A stretch of DNA of 64,000 nt, from positions 116,269 through 180,268 of the forward strand of contig NZ_AULT01000009.1 of assembly GCF_000422425.1 (NCBI RefSeq). The letters are read 5' to 3'. The notes beneath the pieces are model-generated. The model worked only from the letters and a program-made list of their open reading frames with translations, searched no databases and had not been told where the DNA came from. Position 1 is the first letter of the stretch, and each line of letters starts with the position of its first letter. The translations under genes and the position numbers were made by a program. This document shows positions 1 through 7,786 of the stretch, piece by piece. This stretch comes from Oceanospirillum beijerinckii DSM 7166 (GTDB lineage: Bacteria > Pseudomonadota > Gammaproteobacteria > Pseudomonadales > Halomonadaceae).

Positions 1-549
1 TGTCTGGAGCAGCAGCTGGAAGAGATTGGGCGTTTAAAAGATGAGCTGCATATTCAGGCAACTCATGATGCCTTAACAGGCCTCTATAACCGGCGCTTTC
101 TGGAAGAGCACGCCGAGTTGGCCTTTACTGATAGTCAGCGTGGTTCTGCCAGTATTCTGATGGTGGATGTGGATCACTTTAAACAGGTGAATGACACTCT
201 AGGGCATCAACTGGGAGATGAAATCCTGCAGCTTCTGGCTCGGGTGATGATAGATGAATGCCGCACCAATGATCTGGTCTGTCGGTATGGCGGCGAGGAG
301 TTTTTGATTCTGCTACCCAATGCCGATGCGGATGTGGCCTATCAAAAAGCGGAGTGGATTCGCAAGGCCTATGAGATTGAAGTTGCCAGACATTTTCCGC
401 AAGCGGGTGGCAGCAGTATCTCTATTGGTGTCGCTGCTTCGCCAAAGCACGGGCAGGATTTTATTAAGGTCTATCAGGCTGCTGATGAAGCTTTGTATCA
501 AGCTAAAGCACTGGGGCGTAACCGTACTGTACGTGCAACCAACGGATGA
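1..549 (+). CDS. Diguanylate cyclase, C-terminal part (GGDEF domain)
   Basis: The frame is open from the first base, so the 182 visible residues are the end of a longer protein whose N-terminal sensor part lies outside the window. The domain makes cyclic di-GMP from two GTP. Visible motifs in order are a short coiled-coil-like lead-in (residues 1-18), the DALTGLYNRR entry motif (about 23-32), the FKQVND region, and the catalytic signature as GGEEF (about 97-101). An RTND sequence five residues before it fits the RxxD inhibitory I-site, so product feedback inhibition is likely. Both signature and I-site are intact, so this looks like an active cyclase. The sensory input is unknown. The next gene, a periplasmic binding protein, starts 75 bp downstream and may be co-transcribed. 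Confidence 0.9.
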   Translation, partial: CLEQQLEEIGRLKDELHIQATHDALTGLYNRRFLEEHAELAFTDSQRGSASILMVDVDHFKQVNDTLGHQLGDEILQLLARVMIDECRTNDLVCRYGGEEFLILLPNADADVAYQKAEWIRKAYEIEVARHFPQAGGSSISIGVAASPKHGQDFIKVYQAADEALYQAKALGRNRTVRATNG

Positions 550-623
550 CAGAAGTTTTTATCGTAATTTTTGGTGGATTCTCACGGAGGTGAATCAGAA
601 TATATCCAGATCTGGGAGGTTGT

Positions 624-1373
624 ATGAAAGTGTTTGGCAAGTTGGGGTTCTTATTCTCTTTGGCTCAGTTTGGTCATGCAGCGATGGCTGAAGAACCGAA
701 ACGGGCTGTTAATATGGCCTGTGCTATGTTCCCTCCTTATAAAATAGAAAGTCGTAAGCCTGAAGTACCCCACTCCGGTATTGACCTGGATGTAGTGCGG
801 GAGGCTTTTGCTGTAACAGGGCGCGAGGTGAGCTTCTCCTTCTTTCCCTGGAAACGGACTGTAAAAATGACCGAGCGAGGAGAGGCAGATGCTTTGTGTG
901 GTTGCGCCTATCGTCCGGAAAGGGAAGAGATGTTTATCTATTCCGATATGCTGGGTTTACACAGCCAGGGCATTTTTGTCAGCGCTGGCAGCTCGCTTAA
1001 AACGGTTGATTCCCTGGATGATTTAAAAGGACACAGTATTGCCGCTGTCAGAGGCTATGCCGTTCATAGTGAGTTAAAAGCTTGCGGGGATATTAGGGCG
1101 GTGGAAGCTAATGATGATGATCAGTTATTACGTTTACTGAGTGCCAATCGGGTTGATGCGATCTATTCCTATCGGGATATTGTACTTTATCGTATGGCAA
1201 TGGGTTCCGATAGCCGTAAAATTCGTTATTTTGAATTCAGCAGCCAGCCTTATTACCTATGTTTCTCACGCAAACAGTCAGATATTCAATCCATCGTGGA
1301 TGATTTTAATCGCGGCTTAAGAGTGATCCGTTTTAATGGTCGCTATCAGGATATCTGGCAGAGTTATCGCTAG
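624..1373 (+). CDS. Periplasmic solute-binding protein, family 3
   Basis: This 249-residue protein begins with a short basic end and a hydrophobic stretch ending in HAAMA, a good Sec signal peptide with cleavage near residue 22. The mature part resembles SBP_bac_3 (amino-acid binding) proteins, with FPPYKIES near the start, a SGIDLDVVREAF block and a PWKR segment. It should be a soluble two-lobe ligand-binding protein in the periplasm. No ABC permease or ATPase gene is beside it. It follows a diguanylate cyclase gene, so it may report a ligand to signalling rather than feed a transporter; that is inference. The start has a good Shine-Dalgarno (GGGAGG) upstream. The ligand cannot be told from sequence. 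Confidence 0.8.
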   Translation: MKVFGKLGFLFSLAQFGHAAMAEEPKRAVNMACAMFPPYKIESRKPEVPHSGIDLDVVREAFAVTGREVSFSFFPWKRTVKMTERGEADALCGCAYRPEREEMFIYSDMLGLHSQGIFVSAGSSLKTVDSLDDLKGHSIAAVRGYAVHSELKACGDIRAVEANDDDQLLRLLSANRVDAIYSYRDIVLYRMAMGSDSRKIRYFEFSSQPYYLCFSRKQSDIQSIVDDFNRGLRVIRFNGRYQDIWQSYR

Positions 1374-1454
1374 TCGCCGAAGCAAAACTGCAGAGGCCCT
1401 GACGGCACATGATATGCCGTCAAGCGTGGGGGAGGGTATTACGCGGTACTACAA

Positions 1455-2159
1455 CTACTGGCTGCTAACCAGTTGGCCATCCAGTGAGAACTGCCAGTGA
1501 TTATTTTGCATGCCGCCACCGGACACTGTAATCAGTGATTCACCGTCAACACTGTGTAGCTGACGCTCATTGAACCATCGTGATTGGCCGTACTCATTCA
1601 GAAAAACGCCTTGAGTACTAAACACCTTTACGGTGCGGCTACCACTATTGAGCACGTGTACGTTACCCTGGCTGTCCACTGTCAGGCTAAGGGGGGCATT
1701 CAACTGTTCTGACATATCAAGACCAAAACTACCGATAGTACCCAGAATATCGCCTTGAGCACTGATCCAGGTGATTTCATGTTTGCCTGATTCCAGTAAG
1801 TAGATATAACCGCTGCTATCCAGTGCAAAATCCCTCAGGCTGGAGGTAGGCAGCTGTACTTGCGGCAGAGCTTCACCGTTTTGGCTGTATACACGCAGCA
1901 GGCTTTCGGTTTCAAACCAGATGTAAACAGACTCATTGTATTGGCGAATAATCTGCGCTTGCATGGGTACCGCAACGTTTTGTCCATCTGGGGCCTGAAT
2001 ATGGGCAATAGGTGATGGAATATTTAATGCGGAGAATTGGGCGTTACTGACACGGCTATTGCCGGAATCTGATGAGTTCAGGTTTGCCCAGGACAGGCCT
2101 GAAAAACTGGTTGCGCCCAGCAGAAGAGAGCTGGAGGTTAAAAATTGACGACGATCCAT
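1455..2159 (-). CDS. Tat-exported NHL/beta-propeller-like protein
   Basis: This 234-residue protein starts with DRRQFL followed by a hydrophobic run and a likely cleavage after LSWA. That is a twin-arginine signal, so it is probably exported folded. The mature part has repeated blades of the type 'G-x-I/V-Y/H-V/L-L-x-S-G ... G-x-x-L' (for example around residues 113-140 and 155-190), as in NHL or 6-bladed propeller proteins. These act as scaffolds or ligand binders. No catalytic residues are recognisable and no specific function can be assigned. It lies alone, facing the solute-binding protein gene tail to tail. Confidence 0.65.
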   Translation of the reverse strand: MDRRQFLTSSSLLLGATSFSGLSWANLNSSDSGNSRVSNAQFSALNIPSPIAHIQAPDGQNVAVPMQAQIIRQYNESVYIWFETESLLRVYSQNGEALPQVQLPTSSLRDFALDSSGYIYLLESGKHEITWISAQGDILGTIGSFGLDMSEQLNAPLSLTVDSQGNVHVLNSGSRTVKVFSTQGVFLNEYGQSRWFNERQLHSVDGESLITVSGGGMQNNHWQFSLDGQLVSSQ

Positions 2160-2335
2160 AATGATGCATCCTGCTAATTTGAAAACAAAATTAAGTTAAA
2201 GCTCGACTAGTTTAATCAAGAGTGAGTCATCTGACTGGCGTCATCATATGGCTGGTGATATAAATAATTAATCATTTGATTGGTTTTTGTTTTTGGAATG
2301 CGACATTTAATGTCTTTGTTTTTCGAAGGGCATAA

Positions 2336-2361
2336 AAAAACCAGCCGGTTGGCTGGTTTTT
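2336..2361 (-). terminator. Intrinsic terminator of tmRNA gene
   Basis: An 11-bp stem (AAAAACCAGCC paired with GGCTGGTTTTT) with a GGTT-type loop is followed by a U-run in the minus direction. It lies six bases beyond the tmRNA CCA end. It could also act on leftward-reading transcripts from smpB. Confidence 0.85.
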
Positions 2362-2366
2362 AAATG

Positions 2367-2724
2367 TGGTGGAGGTGGCGGGAATTGAACCCGCGTCCGT
2401 CAGTCCTCTGCCATCGGCTCTACATGCTTAGTTTCGTCTTTTGATTTAGCATTTAACACTCCAACGAACAAGATTGTTAAACGCGAGCCTTAAAAATATT
2501 TAGCAGCGCGGTCTAAGGCGGACTTTGCTGCGAGCCTGTTTCGCGGGCTCATAAACCTTGTCCAGAAGTTACAGGCAACTTCCTTCAAAGGCAGCCATTA
2601 AGCGGCTAGAGCGTAGTTTTCGTCGTTTGCGACTATTTAGTAGTAACGCGGGATTTACGAGATACGTTACCCTCTCGACATGCACCTCAGGGTTCGAAAC
2701 CAGCGTCGAAGCCAAGTCACCCCC
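2367..2724 (-). ncRNA. ssrA: tmRNA (transfer-messenger RNA)
   Basis: This RNA of about 358 nt rescues ribosomes stalled on broken mRNAs, working with SmpB encoded just upstream on the same strand. On the minus strand it begins GGGGGTGACTTGGC and ends in a T-arm-like segment with an encoded CCA, as in gammaproteobacterial tmRNA. The internal tag frame, minus strand 2630 to 2598, reads ANDENYALAA followed by TAA, the classic proteolysis tag with resume codon GCA. A TATAAT -10 element lies at 2743-2738 on the minus strand, which would give a short 5' leader for RNase P to remove. The 3' end is inferred from the CCA. Confidence 0.96.
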
Positions 2725-2768
2725 AGATAATCCTGCAATTATAATGATTTACAGGACTTTTACCAGCC

Positions 2769-3254
2769 TTATCCAGCATGCTCACGAACAATACGTGCCT
2801 TTTGACGTCCCCAATCACGGTCTTTCTCTGTTGCGCGCTTGTCATGCTGCTGCTTACCGATAGCCAGAGCGATTTCACATTTCACCTTGTTCTTTTTCCA
2901 GTACAGGGCTAATGGTACGCAGGTCTGACCTTTTTGATTGATGGTGGCAAAAATCTTAGCGATCTCTTTTTTATGCAGCAGCAGCTTACGATTACGGGTT
3001 GGATCAGCAATTATATGGGTTGATGCGCTGATCAGTGGCGTAAAGTGAGCGCCCATAAGCCAGACCTCACCCTGATGCATAATCACATAGGCATCGGTGA
3101 TCTGTGCCTTACCTGCACGAATACTTTTAACTTCCCAGCCAGCCAAAGCGACACCGGCCTCGAATTTATCATTAATATGATATTCGTGGCGGGCGCGTTT
3201 ATTGAGCGCTATGGTGCTGCCTTCGGTTTTTGCTTTTTTCTGTTTTTTAGCCAT
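2769..3254 (-). CDS. smpB: SsrA-binding protein SmpB
   Basis: This 161-residue basic RNA-binding protein delivers tmRNA to stalled ribosomes. The family core is clear: [11 protein letters not shown] near the start, [13 protein letters not shown], the GAHFTPL region and the C-terminal [18 protein letters not shown] tail, which mimics an mRNA in the decoding centre. Length is normal. It lies 44 bp upstream of ssrA on the same strand, so the two partners of trans-translation are adjacent. The gene is divergent from ratA. Confidence 0.97.
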   Translation of the reverse strand: MAKKQKKAKTEGSTIALNKRARHEYHINDKFEAGVALAGWEVKSIRAGKAQITDAYVIMHQGEVWLMGAHFTPLISASTHIIADPTRNRKLLLHKKEIAKIFATINQKGQTCVPLALYWKKNKVKCEIALAIGKQQHDKRATEKDRDWGRQKARIVREHAG

Positions 3255-3381
3255 ACCCGCATTATAAAGCGAAGTTTGCCAAAGGGCTATGCAACAAAAA
3301 CGTGAAAAATCAATTTCATGCTACAATTTCGTTTTTTACTGGGGTATTCCCTGTCTTGATCAAGATCTGAGAGTGTCGTCA

Positions 3382-3816
3382 ATGACAACTGTGACCCGAA
3401 CTGCACTGGTTATGCATTCTGCCAAGCAGATGTATGACCTGGTAAATGATTGCGAATCTTATCCGAAGTTTTTGCCCTGGTGCTCAAATGCCCGTCTGAT
3501 TGAGTTTTCGGATACTTATATGGTGGGTGAACTGGAAGTCGCCAAAGCGGGCATAAAGCACAGCTTTACAACGCGTAATACATTACATGAGCCTCATAAG
3601 ATTGAGCTGGCGCTGGTGAATGGCCCCTTTAAACGTCTGGAAGGTGAGTGGCGTTTTGACGCGCTATCTGAAGAAGCCTGTAAGGTATCGCTGACTCTGG
3701 AATTTGAGTTTGCCGGTAAAATGTTAGGGTTGGCATTGGGAAGTGTATTTAACCAGGCCGCTAATACGATGGTCGATGCGTTTTGTCATAGGGCAGATGA
3801 GGTTTATGGACGATAA
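3382..3816 (+). CDS. ratA: RatA/COQ10-type START-domain protein
   Basis: This 144-residue single START-like (SRPBCC) domain protein is the homologue of E. coli RatA (also PasT/YfjG). E. coli RatA was reported to block 70S ribosome formation, and the eukaryotic relatives (COQ10) bind ubiquinone; which role applies here is open. Characteristic segments are YDLVNDCESYPKFLPWC and the FEFAGKMLGLALGSVF block near the C-terminus. I chose the ATG at 3382 (MTTVTRTALV), because the longer upstream extension in frame does not resemble the family. The 3' end overlaps rnfH by 11 bp, the usual arrangement. Confidence 0.88.
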   Translation: MTTVTRTALVMHSAKQMYDLVNDCESYPKFLPWCSNARLIEFSDTYMVGELEVAKAGIKHSFTTRNTLHEPHKIELALVNGPFKRLEGEWRFDALSEEACKVSLTLEFEFAGKMLGLALGSVFNQAANTMVDAFCHRADEVYGR

Positions 3817-4102
3817 GTTAATTCGGGTAGAAGTGGTCTACGCGCTGGCTACTGAACAGCGGGTCATTGAGATTTTTGTACCTGAAGGTACTCATATAGT
3901 AGAAGCCGCCCGTCAATCAGGCATTGCGGATCATTTTCCAGAGATTGATCTGTCTTCGGCACCGATGGGGGTGTTTGGTAAAGTCATCAAACAGCCGGAA
4001 CAGCACGTGCTGAGAGAGAACGATAGGGTTGAAATCTATCGTCCACTGATTGCTGACCCTAAAAAAGCCCGTGCTAACCGGGCCGCAAAGCAGGAAAAGT
4101 AG
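3806..4102 (+). CDS. rnfH: RnfH family ubiquitin-like protein
   Basis: This 98-residue protein of the RnfH family has a small beta-grasp (ubiquitin-like) fold and is nearly always encoded beside ratA. Its precise role is not established. The ATG at 3806 (MDDKLIRVEVVYA) is chosen because it gives the usual family N-terminus; it overlaps the ratA stop by 11 bp, suggesting translational coupling. The GVFGKVIKQPEQHVLRENDR and VEIYRPLIADPKKAR segments are typical. The lysine/arginine-rich tail is also usual. Confidence 0.88.
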   Translation: MDDKLIRVEVVYALATEQRVIEIFVPEGTHIVEAARQSGIADHFPEIDLSSAPMGVFGKVIKQPEQHVLRENDRVEIYRPLIADPKKARANRAAKQEK

Positions 4103-4237
4103 CCTTCGTGCTGTGATACGACCGGCTTTTACCTGTCAGGCCCTTAATTGACAGAGGCTCTGCCAGTAAAAAGGACAAAATAAGCACTGCTTTATCGATA
4201 AAACGGTGCTTACTCTGGCCAGGCAGGTGTGGGGCGC

Positions 4238-4564
4238 TCAGCCTTTGGGTTTTGGAAATTGCTCAATAGAGCGCAGGATATCGCCATCGAAAAATAGGGT
4301 AACGCGTTTCTCGGTGACATTATCTCTGGGATCTTTCGACCAATAGGTGTAATCCCAGCGCTCTTTGTTAAAGGTCGCCGGGGAGAGTGGCGTACCCATG
4401 ACATAAATAACCTGTTCACGGGTAAGTCCTTGTTTTAGCTGTGACAGCATCTCCTCTGTCATTACGTGACCCTGTTGTAGCTCCCGTTTGTAAATTCCGG
4501 GAAAAATACAGCCAGAAAGTGTGACGAATGAGGAAAAGATGACTAAAATGATCAGTCTTTGCAT
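4238..4564 (-). CDS. bamE: Outer-membrane assembly lipoprotein BamE (SmpA/OmlA)
   Basis: This 108-residue lipoprotein belongs to the BAM complex that inserts beta-barrel proteins into the outer membrane. The signal peptide ends in a lipobox LSGC, with Cys19 the lipidated residue. The SmpA/OmlA core follows: LKQGLTREQVIYVMGTP, then WDYTYW and an FFDGD segment. I start at 4564 (MQRLII...), since this places the lipobox at normal distance; an in-frame extension upstream would run into the fur promoter. It is divergent from fur with an 82-bp gap, a conserved pairing in this group. Confidence 0.92.
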   Translation of the reverse strand: MQRLIILVIFSSFVTLSGCIFPGIYKRELQQGHVMTEEMLSQLKQGLTREQVIYVMGTPLSPATFNKERWDYTYWSKDPRDNVTEKRVTLFFDGDILRSIEQFPKPKG

Positions 4565-4646
4565 ATGAGAATATCTTTCACTATGTTGTGCAAGTCTGGA
4601 ATAATACCGGAATAAGTACCGACTGCGAAGCGAGACCAATAAAACC

Positions 4647-5057
4647 ATGGCCGATCAAAACCAAGAATTGAAAAAAGTAGGTTTAAAAGTAACTCTACCC
4701 CGAATCAAAATCCTGCAGCTGCTGGAAGCCGCCGAAGCCCGTCATATGAGTGCAGAGGATGTCTATAAGGCCCTGCTGGATGCAGGGGAAGATGTTGGCC
4801 TGGCGACTGTGTATCGTGTGTTGACGCAATTTGAATCTGCCGGTTTGGTTGAACGTCATAATTTCGATGGTGGCCATGCGGTATTTGAAATTGCCCGCGA
4901 AGAGCATCACGATCACATGGTATGCGTAGACAGCGGTGAAGTGATTGAGTTCTACAGCCCTGAAATTGAAGATATGCAGCGTAAGATTGTTGAGGAACAT
5001 GGCTTTGAGCTGGTTGAGCACTCCCTGGTGCTGTATGTACGGAAGAAAGAAGGTTAA
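4647..5057 (+). CDS. fur: Ferric uptake regulator Fur
   Basis: This 136-residue iron-responsive repressor has an N-terminal winged helix (LKVTLPRIKILQLLE, DVGLATVYRVLTQFE) and a C-terminal metal-binding dimerisation domain with HHDHMVC. The structural-zinc CxxC pair of E. coli Fur is reduced here to one Cys (CVDSG), and the C-terminal Cys-rich tail is absent; this resembles the short Pseudomonas type. No clear Fur box is visible in the gap to bamE. Function as the global iron regulator is secure from the family. Confidence 0.95.
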   Translation: MADQNQELKKVGLKVTLPRIKILQLLEAAEARHMSAEDVYKALLDAGEDVGLATVYRVLTQFESAGLVERHNFDGGHAVFEIAREEHHDHMVCVDSGEVIEFYSPEIEDMQRKIVEEHGFELVEHSLVLYVRKKEG

Positions 5058-5149
5058 TCCGTTACTGTCGTGTTCATCTTATCAATGCCCCTGGTATCGA
5101 GTGTAGTATCAGGGGCGTTGTTTATAGTTTGTTCAGAGGGGCTTGCGGC

Positions 5150-6823
5150 TTAAGCGACCTGACTGCCCAAGAGCATCTCGCGGGCGTGGGCCAGAGTCTG
5201 TTCTGTGAGATCTACTCCACCTAACATGCGGGCCAGTTCAGTCACCCGCTGATCTTCATCAAGCCAGTGCATTTCGGATTTGGTACTGTTTTTAGTGCTG
5301 AACTTGCGGATATGCAAGTGTTGGTCACCTTGGGCTGCTACCTGAGGCAAGTGAGTAATCGATAGAATCTGCCCGCTTTTTGCCAGATCATGTAGCAGTT
5401 TGCCAACAATTTCCGCCGTGCCTCCACTGATGCCTACGCCTACTTCGTCAAATACCAGGGTTGGTATAGTTGAGGTTTGGGCCGTGACTACCTGGATGGC
5501 CAGACTGATCCGCGACAGCTCACCGCCGGAGGCGATCTTTATCATGGGTTTCGCAGGCTGGCCGGGATTAGTACTGATCATAAACTCGACATCATCCAGT
5601 CCTGTGGATTGGAACTGCTCCGTCGGTTGGACGCGGGTTTCAAAACGGGCACTGCCCATTCCCAGCAGGGCCAGCTGCTTGTTGATCTGGCGATTAAGTT
5701 TGTCGGCGGCAACCCTGCGCTTCTGACTGATTTGAGCAGCCTGTTCGCGGAATATCTGAGTTAGCCCTTCCAGTTGTTCGGCAATCAGGTCGATATTTTG
5801 CGGCCCGCTTTCGATTCTATCCAGCTCCTCTCGCAGCTGAATACTGTGCTGATACAACTCTTCCGGCAGGATATGATGCTTGCGTGCTAGTTGGTAGATT
5901 GTGGACAGACGTTCTTCAACAAACTGCAACCGTTCCGGGTCCAGCTCACAGCTATCGACAAAGTAATTCAGCTCTCTTGAGGCTTCTTCCACCTGGATTA
6001 GTGCTTCGTTTAACAGTTGGTTAATCTCGTTCAGGCGGGCATCCTGTGTGGGGATCTGGCTTAGGCGTTGGCAGGCGTAGTTCAGGACCTGACGGGCGCT
6101 GTTATCATCGCCGTCACACAACTCAAGTGTCGCTTGCCCCTCGGCAATCAGGGTTTCGGCATTGGCCAGTTTTTGCTGTTCCTCTTCCAGTGTCTGTAGT
6201 TCCTGATCTTCCAGCGCCAGTTGTTCCAGTTCCTCGACCTGATAACGTAGCAGTTCCAGGCGGGCCTGCTGTTCGCTGTCCTGATTTTTCAGTTGTTCCA
6301 GCTGGCGGCGGCACTTCTGCCAATCCCGGAAAATCTGGCTCTGTTTTTGTACGGATTTCTCTAAATGAGCAAACTCGTCCAGTAGGATCAGATGTGTGTC
6401 CTTTCGCAGCAGTGATTGATGTTCATGCTGGCCGTGAATATCGATCAGGTAGCTACCCAGTTGTTTCAGTTGCTGCACGGAACAGGGTTGGCCGTTGATC
6501 CAAGCTTTCGAGCGACCGTTGGCGTGAATCACGCGGCGTAGAATGCACTCGCTGCTGTCTTCGCCATCAAGCTCGTTTTCTTTCAGCCAGCGTTGGCCCT
6601 GGGCTAGTTTGGTGATGTCAAAATGCGCGTGAATCTCCGCCTTGGGTGTGCCGTGGCGTACGCTGTCTGCGTCGGCCCGGTCACCCAAAGCCAGGCCCAG
6701 GGCGTCAAGCATAATGGATTTACCAGCACCGGTTTCACCGGTAATCACTGTCATGCCGGCGGGTAGATCCAGCTCAAGCTGTTCCACAATCGCCAGGTTA
6801 TTAATCGCCAGATAGGTCAGCAT
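5150..6823 (-). CDS. recN: DNA repair protein RecN
   Basis: This 557-residue SMC-like ATPase acts in double-strand-break repair. Walker A is GETGAGKS at residues 29-36; the C-terminal part has the ABC signature region ASGGELSRISLAIQ and a Walker B LVFDEVGVGISGG. The middle is a long coiled coil rich in Gln, Leu and Glu (about 150-350). The ATG at 6823 follows a GAGGAAG ribosome site. A LexA-like box lies 68-83 bp upstream, overlapping a plausible promoter, in keeping with SOS control of recN. The gene is divergent from grpE. Confidence 0.97.
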   Translation of the reverse strand: MLTYLAINNLAIVEQLELDLPAGMTVITGETGAGKSIMLDALGLALGDRADADSVRHGTPKAEIHAHFDITKLAQGQRWLKENELDGEDSSECILRRVIHANGRSKAWINGQPCSVQQLKQLGSYLIDIHGQHEHQSLLRKDTHLILLDEFAHLEKSVQKQSQIFRDWQKCRRQLEQLKNQDSEQQARLELLRYQVEELEQLALEDQELQTLEEEQQKLANAETLIAEGQATLELCDGDDNSARQVLNYACQRLSQIPTQDARLNEINQLLNEALIQVEEASRELNYFVDSCELDPERLQFVEERLSTIYQLARKHHILPEELYQHSIQLREELDRIESGPQNIDLIAEQLEGLTQIFREQAAQISQKRRVAADKLNRQINKQLALLGMGSARFETRVQPTEQFQSTGLDDVEFMISTNPGQPAKPMIKIASGGELSRISLAIQVVTAQTSTIPTLVFDEVGVGISGGTAEIVGKLLHDLAKSGQILSITHLPQVAAQGDQHLHIRKFSTKNSTKSEMHWLDEDQRVTELARMLGGVDLTEQTLAHAREMLLGSQVA

Positions 6824-6890
6824 CGGGGCTTCCTCTTGCCGGTATGCCTAAGAATCAAAGCACCTAAGGGAATATTTGGCTTAGGTTGAT

Positions 6891-6906
6891 ATGTGTATTT
6901 ATACAG
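6891..6906 (-). promoter_or_regulatory. LexA (SOS) box upstream of recN
   Basis: On the minus strand the 16-mer reads CTGTATAAATACACAT, matching CTGT-N8-ACAG at all but the last base; the flanks (TA before, AT after) extend the similarity. It overlaps the -10 of a candidate promoter, TTGTGA-N18-TATAAA, for recN. Repression by LexA is inferred. Confidence 0.7.
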
Positions 6907-6966
6907 TATTTTTGCGGACTGTCACAATCAAAGGTTTATTTTTTTATTACCCCGCTGGAAAAAGGG

Positions 6967-6993
6967 TTGAAAAAAAATCCCCAAGCCCAATAT
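6967..6993 (+). promoter_or_regulatory. Sigma-32-like heat-shock promoter of grpE
   Basis: TTGAAA (6967-6972) and CCCAATAT (6986-6993) are separated by 13 bp, close to the sigma-32 consensus CTTGAAA-N11-16-CCCCATNT. It lies about 50 bp before the grpE start. Recognition by sigma-32 is inferred from the match and the gene it serves. Confidence 0.7.
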
Positions 6994-7041
6994 AGCCAAG
7001 CAACTGGTGATAACAGATCTTACACGAGAGATACAAACACG

Positions 7042-7611
7042 ATGACAACAGAAGAGCAGAAAAATACCGAGCAGGCTGAACTGAATCAGGACGCACAAAC
7101 CGAGCAGGTTGATGTGGAACAGAATGCTGACAATGGTGATGCCGTTGTTGATTTTGCTGCCCAGCTGGCAGAACTGCAAGAGCAGTTAGATCAGGCAAAA
7201 GATCAGGCATTGCGCGCGCACGCTGATGCTCAAAATGCACGTCGTCGGGCGGAAAAGGACGTCGAGAACGCTCATAAGTTTGCTCTGGAGAAATTCTCTA
7301 AGGAGCTGTTGCCTGTTGTCGACAGCCTGGAACACGCTCTGGCTGCCTTTGATCAGCACGAAGTGGCCGATGCGGTAAAAGAAGGGGTTGAGATGACCCT
7401 GAATATGTTTATAAGCACTCTGGGTAAGTTTAACGTTGAACAGATCGATCCAACCGGCACACCATTTGACCCTCAGTTCCATGAGGCGATGTCGATGGTG
7501 CCTAACCCGGATGTGGAGCCAAACACTGTAATTGCTGTGATGCAGAAAGGGTATCTGTTAAACGGTCGTTTGGTGCGTCCTGCGATGGTAATGGTCGCTA
7601 AAGCACCTTAA
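7042..7611 (+). CDS. grpE: Nucleotide exchange factor GrpE
   Basis: This 189-residue dimeric cochaperone releases ADP from DnaK. The N-terminal 50 residues are acidic and Gln-rich, followed by a long coiled coil ([20 protein letters not shown]) and the C-terminal beta domain ([41 protein letters not shown]). I chose ATG 7042; upstream in-frame codons cover the promoter. It is followed by dnaK after 175 bp with a second heat-shock promoter in between, so the two may be expressed together or separately. Confidence 0.96.
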   Translation: MTTEEQKNTEQAELNQDAQTEQVDVEQNADNGDAVVDFAAQLAELQEQLDQAKDQALRAHADAQNARRRAEKDVENAHKFALEKFSKELLPVVDSLEHALAAFDQHEVADAVKEGVEMTLNMFISTLGKFNVEQIDPTGTPFDPQFHEAMSMVPNPDVEPNTVIAVMQKGYLLNGRLVRPAMVMVAKAP

Positions 7612-7673
7612 GGCTACTTTCTAAGTCCTTGTCTGAAGGCGCTGAAAAAAGCGTAAAAAATTCAGATTCAGGC

Positions 7674-7701
7674 CTTGAAAGAAAATCTAAAGGCCTTATA
7701 T
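7674..7701 (+). promoter_or_regulatory. Sigma-32-like heat-shock promoter of dnaK
   Basis: CTTGAAA (7674-7680), 13 bp, then CCTTATAT (7694-7701). The -35 half is a perfect sigma-32 match and the spacing equals that at grpE. It lies about 85 bp before dnaK. Confidence 0.7.
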
Positions 7702-7786
7702 AGCAGTTAAATGCAAAGAAAAGCGGCGAAAGATATAGCAACGTCGCGAATATTGACAGAATTTAAGATTTAAGTCGGAGATAGTT

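Noticed and set aside
2769..2863. Plus-strand frame 2558-2863 across tmRNA and smpB
   Set aside because: It covers the tmRNA gene and has no ribosome site; the RNA and smpB explain the region.
6046..6498. Plus-strand frame inside recN (150 codons)
   Set aside because: Pro/Val/Arg-rich shadow of recN with no homology.
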